A stretch of DNA of 9,639 nt from an archaeon (GCA_024409145.1 JAKSUF010000036.1:1-9639), one strand, 5' to 3'. Positions 1-6,855 are shown, numbered from the stretch's first letter. Notes: a model not told the origin generated them from the letters alone. Numbers and translations are program-made.

Positions 1-30
1 GTGATTTTAACTTTTTTCATAGTACCACAT

Positions 31-57
31 AATAGAATTAATAGAATTAATAGAAGT
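31..57. repeat. Three tandem 9-bp repeats
   Basis: AATAGAATT occurs at 31-39 and 40-48, followed by AATAGAAGT at 49-57, which differs by one base. The array lies in the spacer downstream of dmrX. No function is apparent; it could be slippage in an AT-rich spacer. Confidence 0.75.
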
Positions 58-64
58 ATAAAAC

Positions 65-86
65 TTATAGAATAATGAATCTATAA
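65..86 (-). terminator. Hairpin after dmrX stop codon
   Basis: A perfect 7-bp inverted repeat (TTATAGA at 65-71, TCTATAA at 80-86) with an 8-base loop starts two bases past the dmrX stop codon. On the minus strand it is followed by GTTTTATAC, a short T-run. It may end the dmrX transcript, but the AT-only stem and weak T-run make this tentative. Confidence 0.35.
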
Positions 87-88
87 AA

Positions 89-784
89 TTATAAAATTTT
101 ATCTAAAATCTGAGAAGGTTCTTCAAAAATTGTGATACCTTCCATATTTTTAAGTTTACGAGTATTTTCAATATCAATTGATCTCATATGCATTGTAATA
201 ATTTTTCCTTCAGAAACAGCACCAAAATCACAAATATCCTTACAAGACCCACAACCTATACAATTTAAAAGATTAATTTCCTCTTTAGGAATAATCGCAT
301 CATTTGGACATATTTCAGCAGCAGCACATAATTCACAACCATTACATTTATCTAATTCTAATTTAGAAGGCAAAATAGTTTCGATATCACCTTCTACAAG
401 GTCTACTGGCACTATATAAGTCTGAACTTTACCCTTTCCTGCTTGTGCAACTGCATTAGTAACAAGAGTATCAGAAATTCCATAAACAATTTTAGAAACA
501 GTATTTGCAGTAGCTGGAGAAAGAATTAATAAATCATACTTCCCTAAAGAGAGACGACCTGTAATAGGGAATGAGAATTTTTGATTACTATCAGTAGCTA
601 ATTCTCTATAACGACCTCCAGTAATAGATACAACCCTTTCATAAAGACCATACATTTTTAAAACTTCTTCAGCAGCATTAGATAAAAAAACAGTAATATC
701 ATGATGATTAGAAAGTTCTTCCATAGCTTCTACACTTTCTTTTAATAAGTGACCTGCACCAGTAATAGCCCATCCAATACGCAT
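89..784 (-). CDS. dmrX: Iron-sulfur flavoprotein, probable dihydromethanopterin reductase (acceptor), DmrX/MJ0208-like
   Basis: This 231-residue protein has two parts. Residues 1-140 form an FMN-binding flavoprotein fold: an N-terminal strand running into GAGH (9-12) and the family stretch beginning SPATANT (89-95) and running to about 118, with GISDTLVTNA inside it. Residues 145-190 are ferredoxin-like, with C147, C150, C153, C159 and C175, C178, C181, C185 as likely ligands of two [4Fe-4S] clusters. In Methanosarcina mazei a protein of this type (DmrX) reduces dihydromethanopterin to tetrahydromethanopterin, the last step of cofactor synthesis. That function is inferred here; the safe call is archaeal iron-sulfur flavoprotein. 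No signal peptide or membrane segment is visible, so it should be cytoplasmic. The ATG is supported by AGGTG (790-794) five bases upstream. It follows glyA on the same strand after 221 bases, so co-transcription is uncertain. The first cysteine set is spaced C-x2-C-x2-C-x5-C rather than the usual x3. Confidence 0.8.
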   Translation of the reverse strand: MRIGWAITGAGHLLKESVEAMEELSNHHDITVFLSNAAEEVLKMYGLYERVVSITGGRYRELATDSNQKFSFPITGRLSLGKYDLLILSPATANTVSKIVYGISDTLVTNAVAQAGKGKVQTYIVPVDLVEGDIETILPSKLELDKCNGCELCAAAEICPNDAIIPKEEINLLNCIGCGSCKDICDFGAVSEGKIITMHMRSIDIENTRKLKNMEGITIFEEPSQILDKIL

Positions 785-885
785 AATAACACCTAAAATA
801 ATAAAAATATCTTAATAAAATAGAATAACTAAAAATAGAGAATAAATAACTTAAAACAGTTAAAATACTTTAAATAGAATTTAAT

Positions 886-924
886 AAAAAATATTAAAAA
901 ATCAATAGAAAGATTATTAAAAAA
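886..924 (-). terminator. T-run cluster downstream of glyA
   Basis: Read on the minus strand, three runs of six T (complement of A-runs at 919-924, 896-901 and 886-891) follow glyA. The first sits in an ATTATT/AATAAT inverted repeat (913-918 and 923-928). Archaeal RNA polymerase often terminates on such oligo-T tracts without a strong hairpin, so this is the most likely end of the glyA transcript. Confidence 0.4.
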
Positions 925-938
925 TAATATTTAATAAA

Positions 939-960
939 TTAATAGTTAATTAACTATTAA
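939..960. promoter_or_regulatory. 22-bp perfect palindrome between glyA and dmrX
   Basis: The 11-base half TTAATAGTTAA is followed immediately by its exact reverse complement, giving a 22-bp palindrome with no spacer. It lies 45 bases past the glyA stop and about 155 bases before the dmrX start. With no loop it is a poor RNA hairpin, so a dimeric repressor site is as plausible as a role in termination. Function is inferred. Confidence 0.4.
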
Positions 961-1005
961 AATATCAAATAAACACAAAATATGAGTATATTAATCCTAA
1001 GGAGA

Positions 1006-2274
1006 TTAATATTGAATATATTTGTATCCTTCTTCTTCTTTGAAAGCATAATGGATAGTTTTATATTGATTCATAAATTCAGTTACTTCTTCTTTAATAT
1101 CAGCATCATCCATAGCTACTCTCTTAATAAAGTTAGCAACTTCTTCCATTTCACTTTCTTTCATACCTCTTCTAGTGATTTCTTGAGTACCAATTCTAAT
1201 ACCAGATGGATCATCACTGTTATTTACATTATCACCAGGAATAAGGTTTTTATTTAATATAACATTATTAGCTTGTAATTCTTTAGCTAAGATAGTAGCT
1301 CTTTTAACTTTACTTACATCCATAGCTACTTGGTGAGATTCAGTATATCCTAAATCTTCACACATAACATCGAACCCTTCAGCAGCAAGTGCTTCAGCTA
1401 ATGCTTTTGCATTCTTAATAGTTTGTTTAGCATAAGCTTCCCCAAATTCTAACATTTCAGCAGTAGCAATACCTAAACCAGCTAAATGGTGAAGGTGATG
1501 GTTACTTACAACACCAGGGAAAACAGCTTCATCAATAAGTTTTTTATTTTCAGCATTAGAAAGAATAATTCCCCCTTGTGGTCCAGGGAAAGTTTTATGA
1601 GTACTACCCATCATAACTTCTGCACCTTCTTTTAAAGGATCTTGGAATTGTCCTCCAGCAATTAAACCAAGAACATGAGCCGCATCATACATAATAGTTG
1701 CTCCAACTTCTTTTGCAGCATCAACAGCTTCTTTTACTGGGTGAGGGAATAAGAATAAACTTCCTCCGAAGAGAATAATTTTTGGTTCTTCTTCACGAAT
1801 CATTTTGTTCATTGCATCAATATCAATGTTCATAATTTCAGGATTAAAAGGATGTTCTAAAGTTTTTAATCCTCTAATTCCAGCTGCACTTACACCTGCA
1901 TGAGAAATATGTCCACCAAATGGAATATTCATAGCCATCATCTTATCTCCAGCATTAGCAAAACCAAAGAATGCTGCAAGGTTAGCAGTTACACCAGAAA
2001 CTGGTTGAACATTAGCATAACTTGTATTAAATACTTTTTTAGATAAATCTATAGCTAATTCTTCAATTTTATCAATATAGATACAACCTTCATATAACCT
2101 TTCATTAGCTTGACCTTCAGCATATCTGTGAGATAAATCAGAAACCATAGCAGTTTTAACTTGGTTACTGGTAATATTTTCACTTGCAATAAGATTTATA
2201 CTATCTCTCATCCAATTATTATGAGTCTCCATTAATTCATTGAATTTAGAGACTTCTCCTTCATATTGATACAT
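1006..2274 (-). CDS. glyA: Serine hydroxymethyltransferase (archaeal type)
   Basis: GlyA interconverts serine and glycine, moving a one-carbon unit to or from a pterin carrier; in Methanobacteriales the carrier is tetrahydromethanopterin rather than folate. The 422-residue protein is full length for the archaeal family. The PLP-binding motif STHKTFPGPQGG places the Schiff-base lysine at K227. DAAH at 197-200 supplies the aspartate that contacts the PLP ring nitrogen, and LIASEN (28-33) and SHRYAEGQANERLYEG (48-63) are family substrate-site blocks. It is a soluble cytoplasmic enzyme. The ATG is preceded by GGAG (2283-2286) at eight bases' distance. It lies between hdrA upstream, beyond a strong terminator, and the methanopterin-linked flavoprotein downstream, so it probably has its own promoter. 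A short inverted repeat (TTAATC at 991-996, GATTAA at 1004-1009) straddles its stop codon. No key residue is missing. Confidence 0.96.
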   Translation of the reverse strand: MYQYEGEVSKFNELMETHNNWMRDSINLIASENITSNQVKTAMVSDLSHRYAEGQANERLYEGCIYIDKIEELAIDLSKKVFNTSYANVQPVSGVTANLAAFFGFANAGDKMMAMNIPFGGHISHAGVSAAGIRGLKTLEHPFNPEIMNIDIDAMNKMIREEEPKIILFGGSLFLFPHPVKEAVDAAKEVGATIMYDAAHVLGLIAGGQFQDPLKEGAEVMMGSTHKTFPGPQGGIILSNAENKKLIDEAVFPGVVSNHHLHHLAGLGIATAEMLEFGEAYAKQTIKNAKALAEALAAEGFDVMCEDLGYTESHQVAMDVSKVKRATILAKELQANNVILNKNLIPGDNVNNSDDPSGIRIGTQEITRRGMKESEMEEVANFIKRVAMDDADIKEEVTEFMNQYKTIHYAFKEEEGYKYIQY

Positions 2275-2310
2275 TTTCTATACTCCAATTAAATAGTTTA
2301 ATAAGTTTAA

Positions 2311-2346
2311 TAATAAAATTTATAAAAATAATAAAATTTATAAAAA
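2311..2346. repeat. Perfect tandem 18-bp duplication upstream of glyA
   Basis: TAATAAAATTTATAAAAA occurs at 2311-2328 and again directly at 2329-2346 with no mismatch. It sits 37-72 bases before the glyA start, where a TATA box and transcription start are expected. On the minus strand each copy carries TTTTTATAAATTTTA, so the duplication doubles a TATA-like element. Confidence 0.8.
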
Positions 2347-2356
2347 GTTTTATTAT

Positions 2357-2364
2357 AATATAAA
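2357..2364 (-). promoter_or_regulatory. Candidate glyA TATA box
   Basis: The minus strand reads TTTATATT here, close to the archaeal TATA consensus, about 83 bases upstream of the glyA ATG. Transcription would start near 2334, inside the tandem duplication. The region is so AT-rich that several other placements are possible. Confidence 0.25.
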
Positions 2365-2482
2365 TTATATTTTTTAAAAAAATAAAAGTTTTTATTAAAA
2401 ATAGAAAATAATAAAAAAATAGCTAAATTGATTAAAAAGAATAAGAATTATTAGTATGTAATCGAACAAACAAAAATAAGAT

Positions 2483-2521
2483 AAAAAAAACAAAGTAGAA
2501 AAAGAATAAATCTTAATCTAC
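2483..2521 (-). terminator. hdrA terminator (hairpin plus T8)
   Basis: Starting 19 bases after the hdrA stop, the minus strand folds GTAGA (complement of 2517-2521) with TCTAC (complement of 2495-2499). Inside this, after a 2x2 internal loop, AAG pairs with CTT around a 7-base loop. A T-run follows within four bases, with eight consecutive T as the complement of 2483-2490. This has the form of an intrinsic terminator and separates hdrA from glyA. Confidence 0.6.
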
Positions 2522-2540
2522 TTGTTTTGTGTTAACAAAC

Positions 2541-4514
2541 CTATTTTGCTACGTCTTCAAGAGCAGCAGAGATTTGTGCCATAATTTGTTCGGTTTTGAA
2601 GTGGTTTTGCTCCATAGCACCAGATGGACATGCACCTACACAGGTACCGCATCCTTTACATAATGCTACGTTAATTGCAGCATGTTCTTCAGCACCTTCA
2701 CCTTCAATAGCTACAGCACCGTAAGGACATAATTCTACACATACTTCACAAGCACCACAAACAGTAGCATCAGTGTTAGCAGTAATTGGTTCAATTTCTA
2801 CTTCACCTTGTGCCATTGGGATAGCTGCTCTGGAAGCTGCACCAGAACCTTGTGCTACAGCATCAGGAATATCTTTAGGACCTTGAGCTACACCAGCAAT
2901 GTAAACACCATCAGTTAAGGTGTCAACAGGTCTGAGTTTAGGGTGAGCTTCCATGTAGAAACCGTCAGAAGTTCTGGATAAACCTAAGGTTTGTCTGAGT
3001 TCGTTAGATCCTGCAGGAGGTTCTAAACCAACAGATAATACAACTAAGTCATAGGTGTATTCAGTAATTTTTCCGAGTAAGGTGTCTTCTGCTCTAACAG
3101 TTAAAGTTAAATCATCGTTTTCGATAATTTCAGCAGGACGTCCTCTTAAGAACTCAATACCGTATTTTTCTTGGGAAGTTTTATAGAACTCTTCGAATCC
3201 TTTACCGAAGGAACGGATATCCATGTAGTAACAAGTTACTTCAGTGTCAGGTTCGTGGTCAATACATAATTGAGCGTTTTTCATAGAGTACATACAACAT
3301 ACTCTAGAACAGTATGCTTTACCGATTTGTTCATCTCTAGAACCTACACAGTGGATGAATGCTACACGTTTAGGTTCGATTCCATCGGATGGTTTTACTA
3401 CGTGACCACCGGTAGGACCAGATGCGTTAATCATTCTTTCAATTTCCATTGCAGTAATTACGTTAGTGTATCTACCATATCCGTATTCGTATTTTTCGGA
3501 AGGATCATATGGGTCGTAACCGGTTGCTGCAATAATAGTACCGACTTCGAGTTTGATGTCTTCTGGTTCCATTTCACGGTCGATAGCATTAGGACCACAA
3601 ACGGTTTCACAGAGACCACATTCAATACAGTAGTTTTTGTCGATAGTAGCACAAAGAGGTACTGCTTGAGGGAATGGAATGTAAGCTGCTTTTACCATAC
3701 CGACACCTTCATCGTAGTAGTTAGGTATTTCGATAGGACAAATTTCTTGACATTGACCACATCCGGTACAGTCATCTTCGTTAACATATCTAGCTTTTTT
3801 GTTTACAGTTACAGTGAAGTTACCGATGTATCCGTCTACTTCAGTTACTTCAGCATAGGTAATTAATTCAATGTTTTCATGTTTGGAAACATCTACCATT
3901 TTTGGAGCAAGAATACACATAGAACAGTCGAGAGTAGGGAAAGTTTTATCTAATTGTCCCATTCTTCCACCGATAGTTGGGTTTTTCTCTACCATGTAGG
4001 TTTTGAATCCCATATCAGCTAAGTCTAATGCGGATTGAATACCAGCTACTCCACCACCGATAACGAGAGATTTGTTGTCTACAGATACTTTAGAAGCTTC
4101 TAAAGGTTCGAGTAATCTTGCTTTAGCAATAGCCATACGAGTTAAATCTTTAGCTTTTTCAGTAGCTTCTACAGGTTGGTTCATGTGTACCCAAGAGTCT
4201 TGTTCTCTTAAGTTAGCAAATTCAAATAAAAATTTGTTTAATCCAGCTTCTTCTACACATCTACGGAAAGTAGGTTCGTGAAGACGAGGGGAACATGCAG
4301 CTACAACAACTCTGTTTAAACCAAGTTCTTTAATATCATCTTGGATTAAAGATTGACCTGGGTCAGAACACATGTATTTATAATCTTTTGCAACAACTAC
4401 ATTTGGTAAAGTAGCAGCATATTCAGCTACTTCTTGACAGTTTACGACACCACCAACATTCACACCACAGTGACATACGTAAACACCGATTTTAATTTCT
4501 TCATTTTCTGCCAT
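2541..4514 (-). CDS. hdrA: CoB-CoM heterodisulfide reductase, iron-sulfur subunit A
   Basis: HdrA carries the FAD that bifurcates electrons, coupling reduction of the CoM-S-S-CoB heterodisulfide to reduction of ferredoxin, in a cytoplasmic complex with HdrBC and the MvhADG hydrogenase. The 657-residue length matches the family. An N-terminal cluster domain (about 1-140) has C14, C16, C49, C74 and C86. A thioredoxin-reductase-like FAD domain begins with GGGVAG (153-158). It contains an inserted ferredoxin domain (C249, C252, C255, C259; C296, C299, C302, C306). C389, C402, C406 and C407 reproduce the spacing of the non-cubane [4Fe-4S] ligands seen in the Methanothermococcus structure. A C-terminal ferredoxin domain has C586, C589, C592, C596 and C619, C622, C625, C629. 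The ATG has a strong AAGGTGAT site (4518-4525). No hdrB, hdrC or mvh gene is adjacent, as is usual in Methanobacteriales. Its codons look less AT-biased than those of its neighbours, fitting high expression. Confidence 0.97.
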   Translation of the reverse strand: MAENEEIKIGVYVCHCGVNVGGVVNCQEVAEYAATLPNVVVAKDYKYMCSDPGQSLIQDDIKELGLNRVVVAACSPRLHEPTFRRCVEEAGLNKFLFEFANLREQDSWVHMNQPVEATEKAKDLTRMAIAKARLLEPLEASKVSVDNKSLVIGGGVAGIQSALDLADMGFKTYMVEKNPTIGGRMGQLDKTFPTLDCSMCILAPKMVDVSKHENIELITYAEVTEVDGYIGNFTVTVNKKARYVNEDDCTGCGQCQEICPIEIPNYYDEGVGMVKAAYIPFPQAVPLCATIDKNYCIECGLCETVCGPNAIDREMEPEDIKLEVGTIIAATGYDPYDPSEKYEYGYGRYTNVITAMEIERMINASGPTGGHVVKPSDGIEPKRVAFIHCVGSRDEQIGKAYCSRVCCMYSMKNAQLCIDHEPDTEVTCYYMDIRSFGKGFEEFYKTSQEKYGIEFLRGRPAEIIENDDLTLTVRAEDTLLGKITEYTYDLVVLSVGLEPPAGSNELRQTLGLSRTSDGFYMEAHPKLRPVDTLTDGVYIAGVAQGPKDIPDAVAQGSGAASRAAIPMAQGEVEIEPITANTDATVCGACEVCVELCPYGAVAIEGEGAEEHAAINVALCKGCGTCVGACPSGAMEQNHFKTEQIMAQISAALEDVAK

Positions 4515-4574
4515 TAAATCACCTTGTACAAGTATTTAATTTCTTTTATATCAAAATTTTACAGACATTATAAA

Positions 4575-4584
4575 TTATATATTT
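4575..4584 (-). promoter_or_regulatory. Candidate proximal hdrA TATA box
   Basis: The minus strand reads AAATATATAA here, preceded by TTTGT, which could overlap a BRE. A start about 25 bases downstream (near 4553) would give a leader of roughly 40 bases with the AAGGTGAT site in it. This is the more economical of two candidates for hdrA. Confidence 0.35.
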
Positions 4585-4601
4585 ACAAATTATCTAGAAT
4601 C

Positions 4602-4621
4602 TTTATAAAAAATTTTATAAA
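4602..4621. promoter_or_regulatory. 20-bp inverted repeat upstream of the hdrA TATA box
   Basis: TTTATAAAA (4602-4610) and TTTTATAAA (4613-4621) are exact reverse complements separated by AA. The element lies about 20 bases upstream of the proximal TATA candidate, a fitting place for a regulator of hdrA, but it is AT-only and itself TATA-like. Function is inferred. Confidence 0.3.
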
Positions 4622-4712
4622 TAGTCCAAAATATTATCATATAAAATTAAGATATAATAATTATTTTTAAAATAATTATAAATAAAGGTTTCTATTTTAT
4701 GTGGGGAGTAAA

Positions 4713-4722
4713 GTATATATAA
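4713..4722 (-). promoter_or_regulatory. Candidate distal hdrA TATA box
   Basis: The minus strand reads TTATATATAC here, a good TATA match about 200 bases upstream of the hdrA ATG. Use of it would give a leader of about 175 bases. The 321-base spacer 4515-4835 holds this element, the proximal TATA candidate, the inverted repeat at 4602-4621 and the hairpin at 4773-4805. I see no gene in it. Confidence 0.25.
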
Positions 4723-4751
4723 GATAAATTTAAGGAAATTAAAAAATATAT

Positions 4752-4805
4752 AAAAAAACAACATATCTACACTTGCCTAAGTAAATAAAACAATTGTTTA
4801 AGCAA
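4752..4805 (-). terminator. AEC permease terminator (hairpin plus T-run)
   Basis: On the minus strand TTGCTTAA (complement of 4798-4805) pairs with TTAGGCAA (complement of 4773-4780): eight pairs with one G-U, around a 17-base loop. Fourteen bases later comes a run of seven T (complement of 4752-4758). It starts about 30 bases past the permease stop, so it probably ends that transcript before the hdrA promoter. Confidence 0.45.
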
Positions 4806-4835
4806 AGAAAAAAATAAAAAAAGAGATAAAATAAA

Positions 4836-5744
4836 TTAACCAATTAAAAATGCAAACATAATAGGCATCGTGATTAAAGAAATTAAAGTATTTGTAAAAA
4901 TACAATCTGCAGTTAAATCAACATCTAAATTAAAATTAATCGCCAATACTAAAGCTAACATAGCAGAAGGCATACATGCTTCCATAACTCCAACATTAAG
5001 ATTTAAACCAGAAACAGATAAGACTGATAAAATTAAAAAGGCAATTATTGGATATATAATTAATTTAATAGCAGATACACTTACAACTTCCTTAAAATTC
5101 TCTTTAAACCCTTTAAGATTTAATGAAATACCTGAAGAAATCATAATAATAGGAATAGTGAGTCCTGAAAGATATTCAATAACAGTAGTTCCAACATCAA
5201 TAATAGGAATTGAAAGAAGATTAAATATAATACCTAAAATAATAGACCACAAAGGAATAAAAGTAACAATCTTTTTAATAGCTGATTTAATACTACCATC
5301 AAACACTAAGACTAAAATAGCACTAAAAAGTATAAATATAATACTAGTAGCTAAATCTGAGAACACTGCTCTAACTAAACCAGTATTTCCAAATATTCCT
5401 TGACACATAGGATAACCTAAGAAACCTGTGTTACCCAATACAACAACTACAACAATACTCCAAATAACTTTTTTATCTAGAGAAAATAATTTAAGAATAA
5501 AATAAGTGATTAAACCTATGATTAAACTAGACATTAAAGTTGAAACTGTTAAAATAGTAAAGGAAGGAAGTGCGGAAAGGTCCGCAGTATATAAAGCATT
5601 AAAAATTAAACATGGAAGACCTATATTTATAACAATTTTATTTAATTTTTCGGCATCATTTGAATCTAAAACATCTAAATAATTAAGTAAGACACCGATA
5701 AGAATCATACAAATAATAGAACAAATAATAGTTAAAAATCCCAT
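4836..5744 (-). CDS. AEC (auxin efflux carrier) family permease
   Basis: This 302-residue integral membrane protein is almost entirely hydrophobic, with ten likely helices near 3-22, 35-52, 62-86, 93-110, 124-148, 160-182, 187-208, 220-243, 250-271 and 281-301. GLPCLIFNAL (42-51) and the NTGFLGYP motif (105-112), with its cross-over asparagine and proline, are typical of the AEC family, as is the usual length near 300. In microbes these transporters are mostly assigned to small organic acids or amino-acid-like anions; auxin is not implied. The substrate cannot be read from sequence. A weak AGTGAT site (5748-5753) precedes the ATG. It lies between radA and hdrA, with spacers of 135 and 321 bases and terminator-like signals on both sides, so it is probably transcribed alone and its neighbours do not reveal its role. 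Confidence 0.88.
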   Translation of the reverse strand: MGFLTIICSIICMILIGVLLNYLDVLDSNDAEKLNKIVINIGLPCLIFNALYTADLSALPSFTILTVSTLMSSLIIGLITYFILKLFSLDKKVIWSIVVVVVLGNTGFLGYPMCQGIFGNTGLVRAVFSDLATSIIFILFSAILVLVFDGSIKSAIKKIVTFIPLWSIILGIIFNLLSIPIIDVGTTVIEYLSGLTIPIIMISSGISLNLKGFKENFKEVVSVSAIKLIIYPIIAFLILSVLSVSGLNLNVGVMEACMPSAMLALVLAINFNLDVDLTADCIFTNTLISLITMPIMFAFLIG

Positions 5745-5794
5745 AATATCACTAATTTAATATGAATTATACTTTATTAAAGAATAATATTATA

Positions 5795-5803
5795 GTATAT
5801 TAA
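5795..5803 (-). promoter_or_regulatory. Candidate TATA box of the AEC permease
   Basis: The minus strand reads TTAATATAC here, about 50 bases upstream of the permease ATG. This would place the transcript start near 5773 and give a leader of about 28 bases. Other AT-rich stretches nearby could serve instead. Confidence 0.25.
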
Positions 5804-5851
5804 AAATGATTAAAATATTTTATGATAATACTAGAAAATAAGAGAGATAAT

Positions 5852-5871
5852 AAAAATAAAAAAATAAAAAA
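5852..5871 (-). terminator. radA oligo-T terminator
   Basis: Eight bases after the radA stop the minus strand has T-runs of six, seven and five (complements of 5866-5871, 5858-5864 and 5852-5856), separated by single A. There is no obvious hairpin. Dense oligo-T immediately after a stop is the standard archaeal termination signal. Confidence 0.5.
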
Positions 5872-5879
5872 TTGATAAA

Positions 5880-6815
5880 TTAGTCAACAATACCATCAGT
5901 AGTGACTTTAAATACTGCTTCTCCTTCAGGTAAGTGTGGAGAATCTACTAATCTAGCAATTCTTTTACCTGCAAGACCTTTTTTAAGCCATACTCTGTAA
6001 GTAGAAGCGTGACCTAAAACATGCCCACCAATAGCTTTAGTAGGACTTCCAAAGAAAGCATCAGGTCTTGCTTGAACTTGATTTGTAAGGAAAACAGCAA
6101 CATTGTAAGTATTAGCTATTTGTTGTAAAGCATGTAAATGTTGATTTAATTTTTGTTGTCTTACAGCTAAAGATTCCCTACCAACATACTCTGCTCTAAA
6201 ATGAGCCATAAGAGAATCTACAATAACTAATTTAACATTACGCCCACTTTGAATCAACTCATTAATTTTTTCAGCCATTAAAATTTGATGAGAAGAATTG
6301 AATGCTCTTGCAATATGTATTCTTTGCAATACTTCTTGATGATCTAATCCAAAAGCAGTAGCTATTTGTTCTATTCTTTCAGGCCTAAAAGTATTTTCAG
6401 TGTCAATAAATACACATTCACCATCTAAACCACCATTTTCAGGAGGTAATTGAACAGTGACAGCAAGTTCATGAGAAATTTGACTTTTACCAGAACCAAA
6501 TTCTCCGAATACTTCAGTAATAGATTGAGTTTCGATTCCACCACCAATAAGTTCATCTACACCTTTACTTCCAGTAGTAATACGTCCAACATCTCTTCTT
6601 CTTTCCATTACATCAAATGCAGTTTCAAAATCAATTTTTTCAGCTTTACGTGCTGCTTCAATAACTTTTTCCGCTACACCTTCACCAATTTCAGCTTTTA
6701 CAGATAGTTCTTTAGCAGTAGCAGTAGCTAATCTCATCATATCTGCAAATCCTGCATCTCTTAATTTTTCTGCTGTTTTTTCTCCAACATTAGGCAAGTC
6801 TTCAAGTTCTACCAT
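5880..6815 (-). CDS. radA: DNA repair and recombination protein RadA
   Basis: RadA is the archaeal Rad51/RecA recombinase. It polymerises on single-stranded DNA and drives ATP-dependent strand exchange. From the ATG at 6815 it has 311 residues, the normal family length. Residues 5-55 are the helix-hairpin-helix DNA-binding domain (LPNVGEKTAEKL). FETA (63-66) is the FxxA polymerisation motif. Walker A is GEFGSGKS (104-111) and Walker B is LVIVD (196-200). NQVQARPDAFFG (245-256) is the L2 DNA-binding loop region. A TTG in frame nine bases upstream would add three residues, but AAGGA (6826-6830) lies only one base from it and ten from the ATG, and RadA proteins normally begin MVELEDLP. It follows the RPA gene after a 94-base spacer containing a large inverted repeat. 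The functional pairing with RPA is obvious; shared transcription is uncertain. Confidence 0.97.
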   Translation of the reverse strand: MVELEDLPNVGEKTAEKLRDAGFADMMRLATATAKELSVKAEIGEGVAEKVIEAARKAEKIDFETAFDVMERRRDVGRITTGSKGVDELIGGGIETQSITEVFGEFGSGKSQISHELAVTVQLPPENGGLDGECVFIDTENTFRPERIEQIATAFGLDHQEVLQRIHIARAFNSSHQILMAEKINELIQSGRNVKLVIVDSLMAHFRAEYVGRESLAVRQQKLNQHLHALQQIANTYNVAVFLTNQVQARPDAFFGSPTKAIGGHVLGHASTYRVWLKKGLAGKRIARLVDSPHLPEGEAVFKVTTDGIVD

Positions 6816-6825
6816 AACAACCAAT

Positions 6826-6830
6826 TCCTT
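6826..6830 (-). promoter_or_regulatory. radA ribosome binding site
   Basis: AAGGA on the minus strand stands ten bases before the ATG at 6815 and only one base before the upstream in-frame TTG. A one-base spacing is not workable for a ribosome, which favours the ATG as the true start. Confidence 0.5.
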
Positions 6831-6855
6831 AATATTTAATTTATAATAATTTTTT

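Noticed and set aside
132..419. 95-codon plus-strand open frame inside dmrX
   Set aside because: It is antisense to a protein with clear flavin and iron-sulfur motifs and has no recognisable features of its own.
991..1009. Hairpin across the glyA stop codon as a terminator
   Set aside because: The stem is only six pairs and overlaps the stop codon; the T-run after it is short, and the T-rich stretch at 886-924 is a better candidate.
3270..3866. 198-codon open frame on the plus strand inside hdrA
   Set aside because: It is fully antisense to a well-supported gene, has no family motif, and its Ser/Thr/Phe/Val-rich composition is what the reverse frame of this gene would give.
3840..3960. Selenocysteine at the HdrA positions that carry it in some Methanococcales
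   Set aside because: The reading frame is uninterrupted and the relevant positions (for example C197 and C200) are plain cysteine codons.
4870..5403. 177-codon open frame on the plus strand inside the AEC permease
   Set aside because: It is antisense to the permease, and its Ile/Lys/Thr-rich product mirrors the hydrophobic codons of the real gene. It has no convincing ribosome site.
6816..6824. TTG start extending RadA by three residues
   Set aside because: AAGGA would be only one base away, and the family begins at MVELEDLP; the ATG at 6815 is better.
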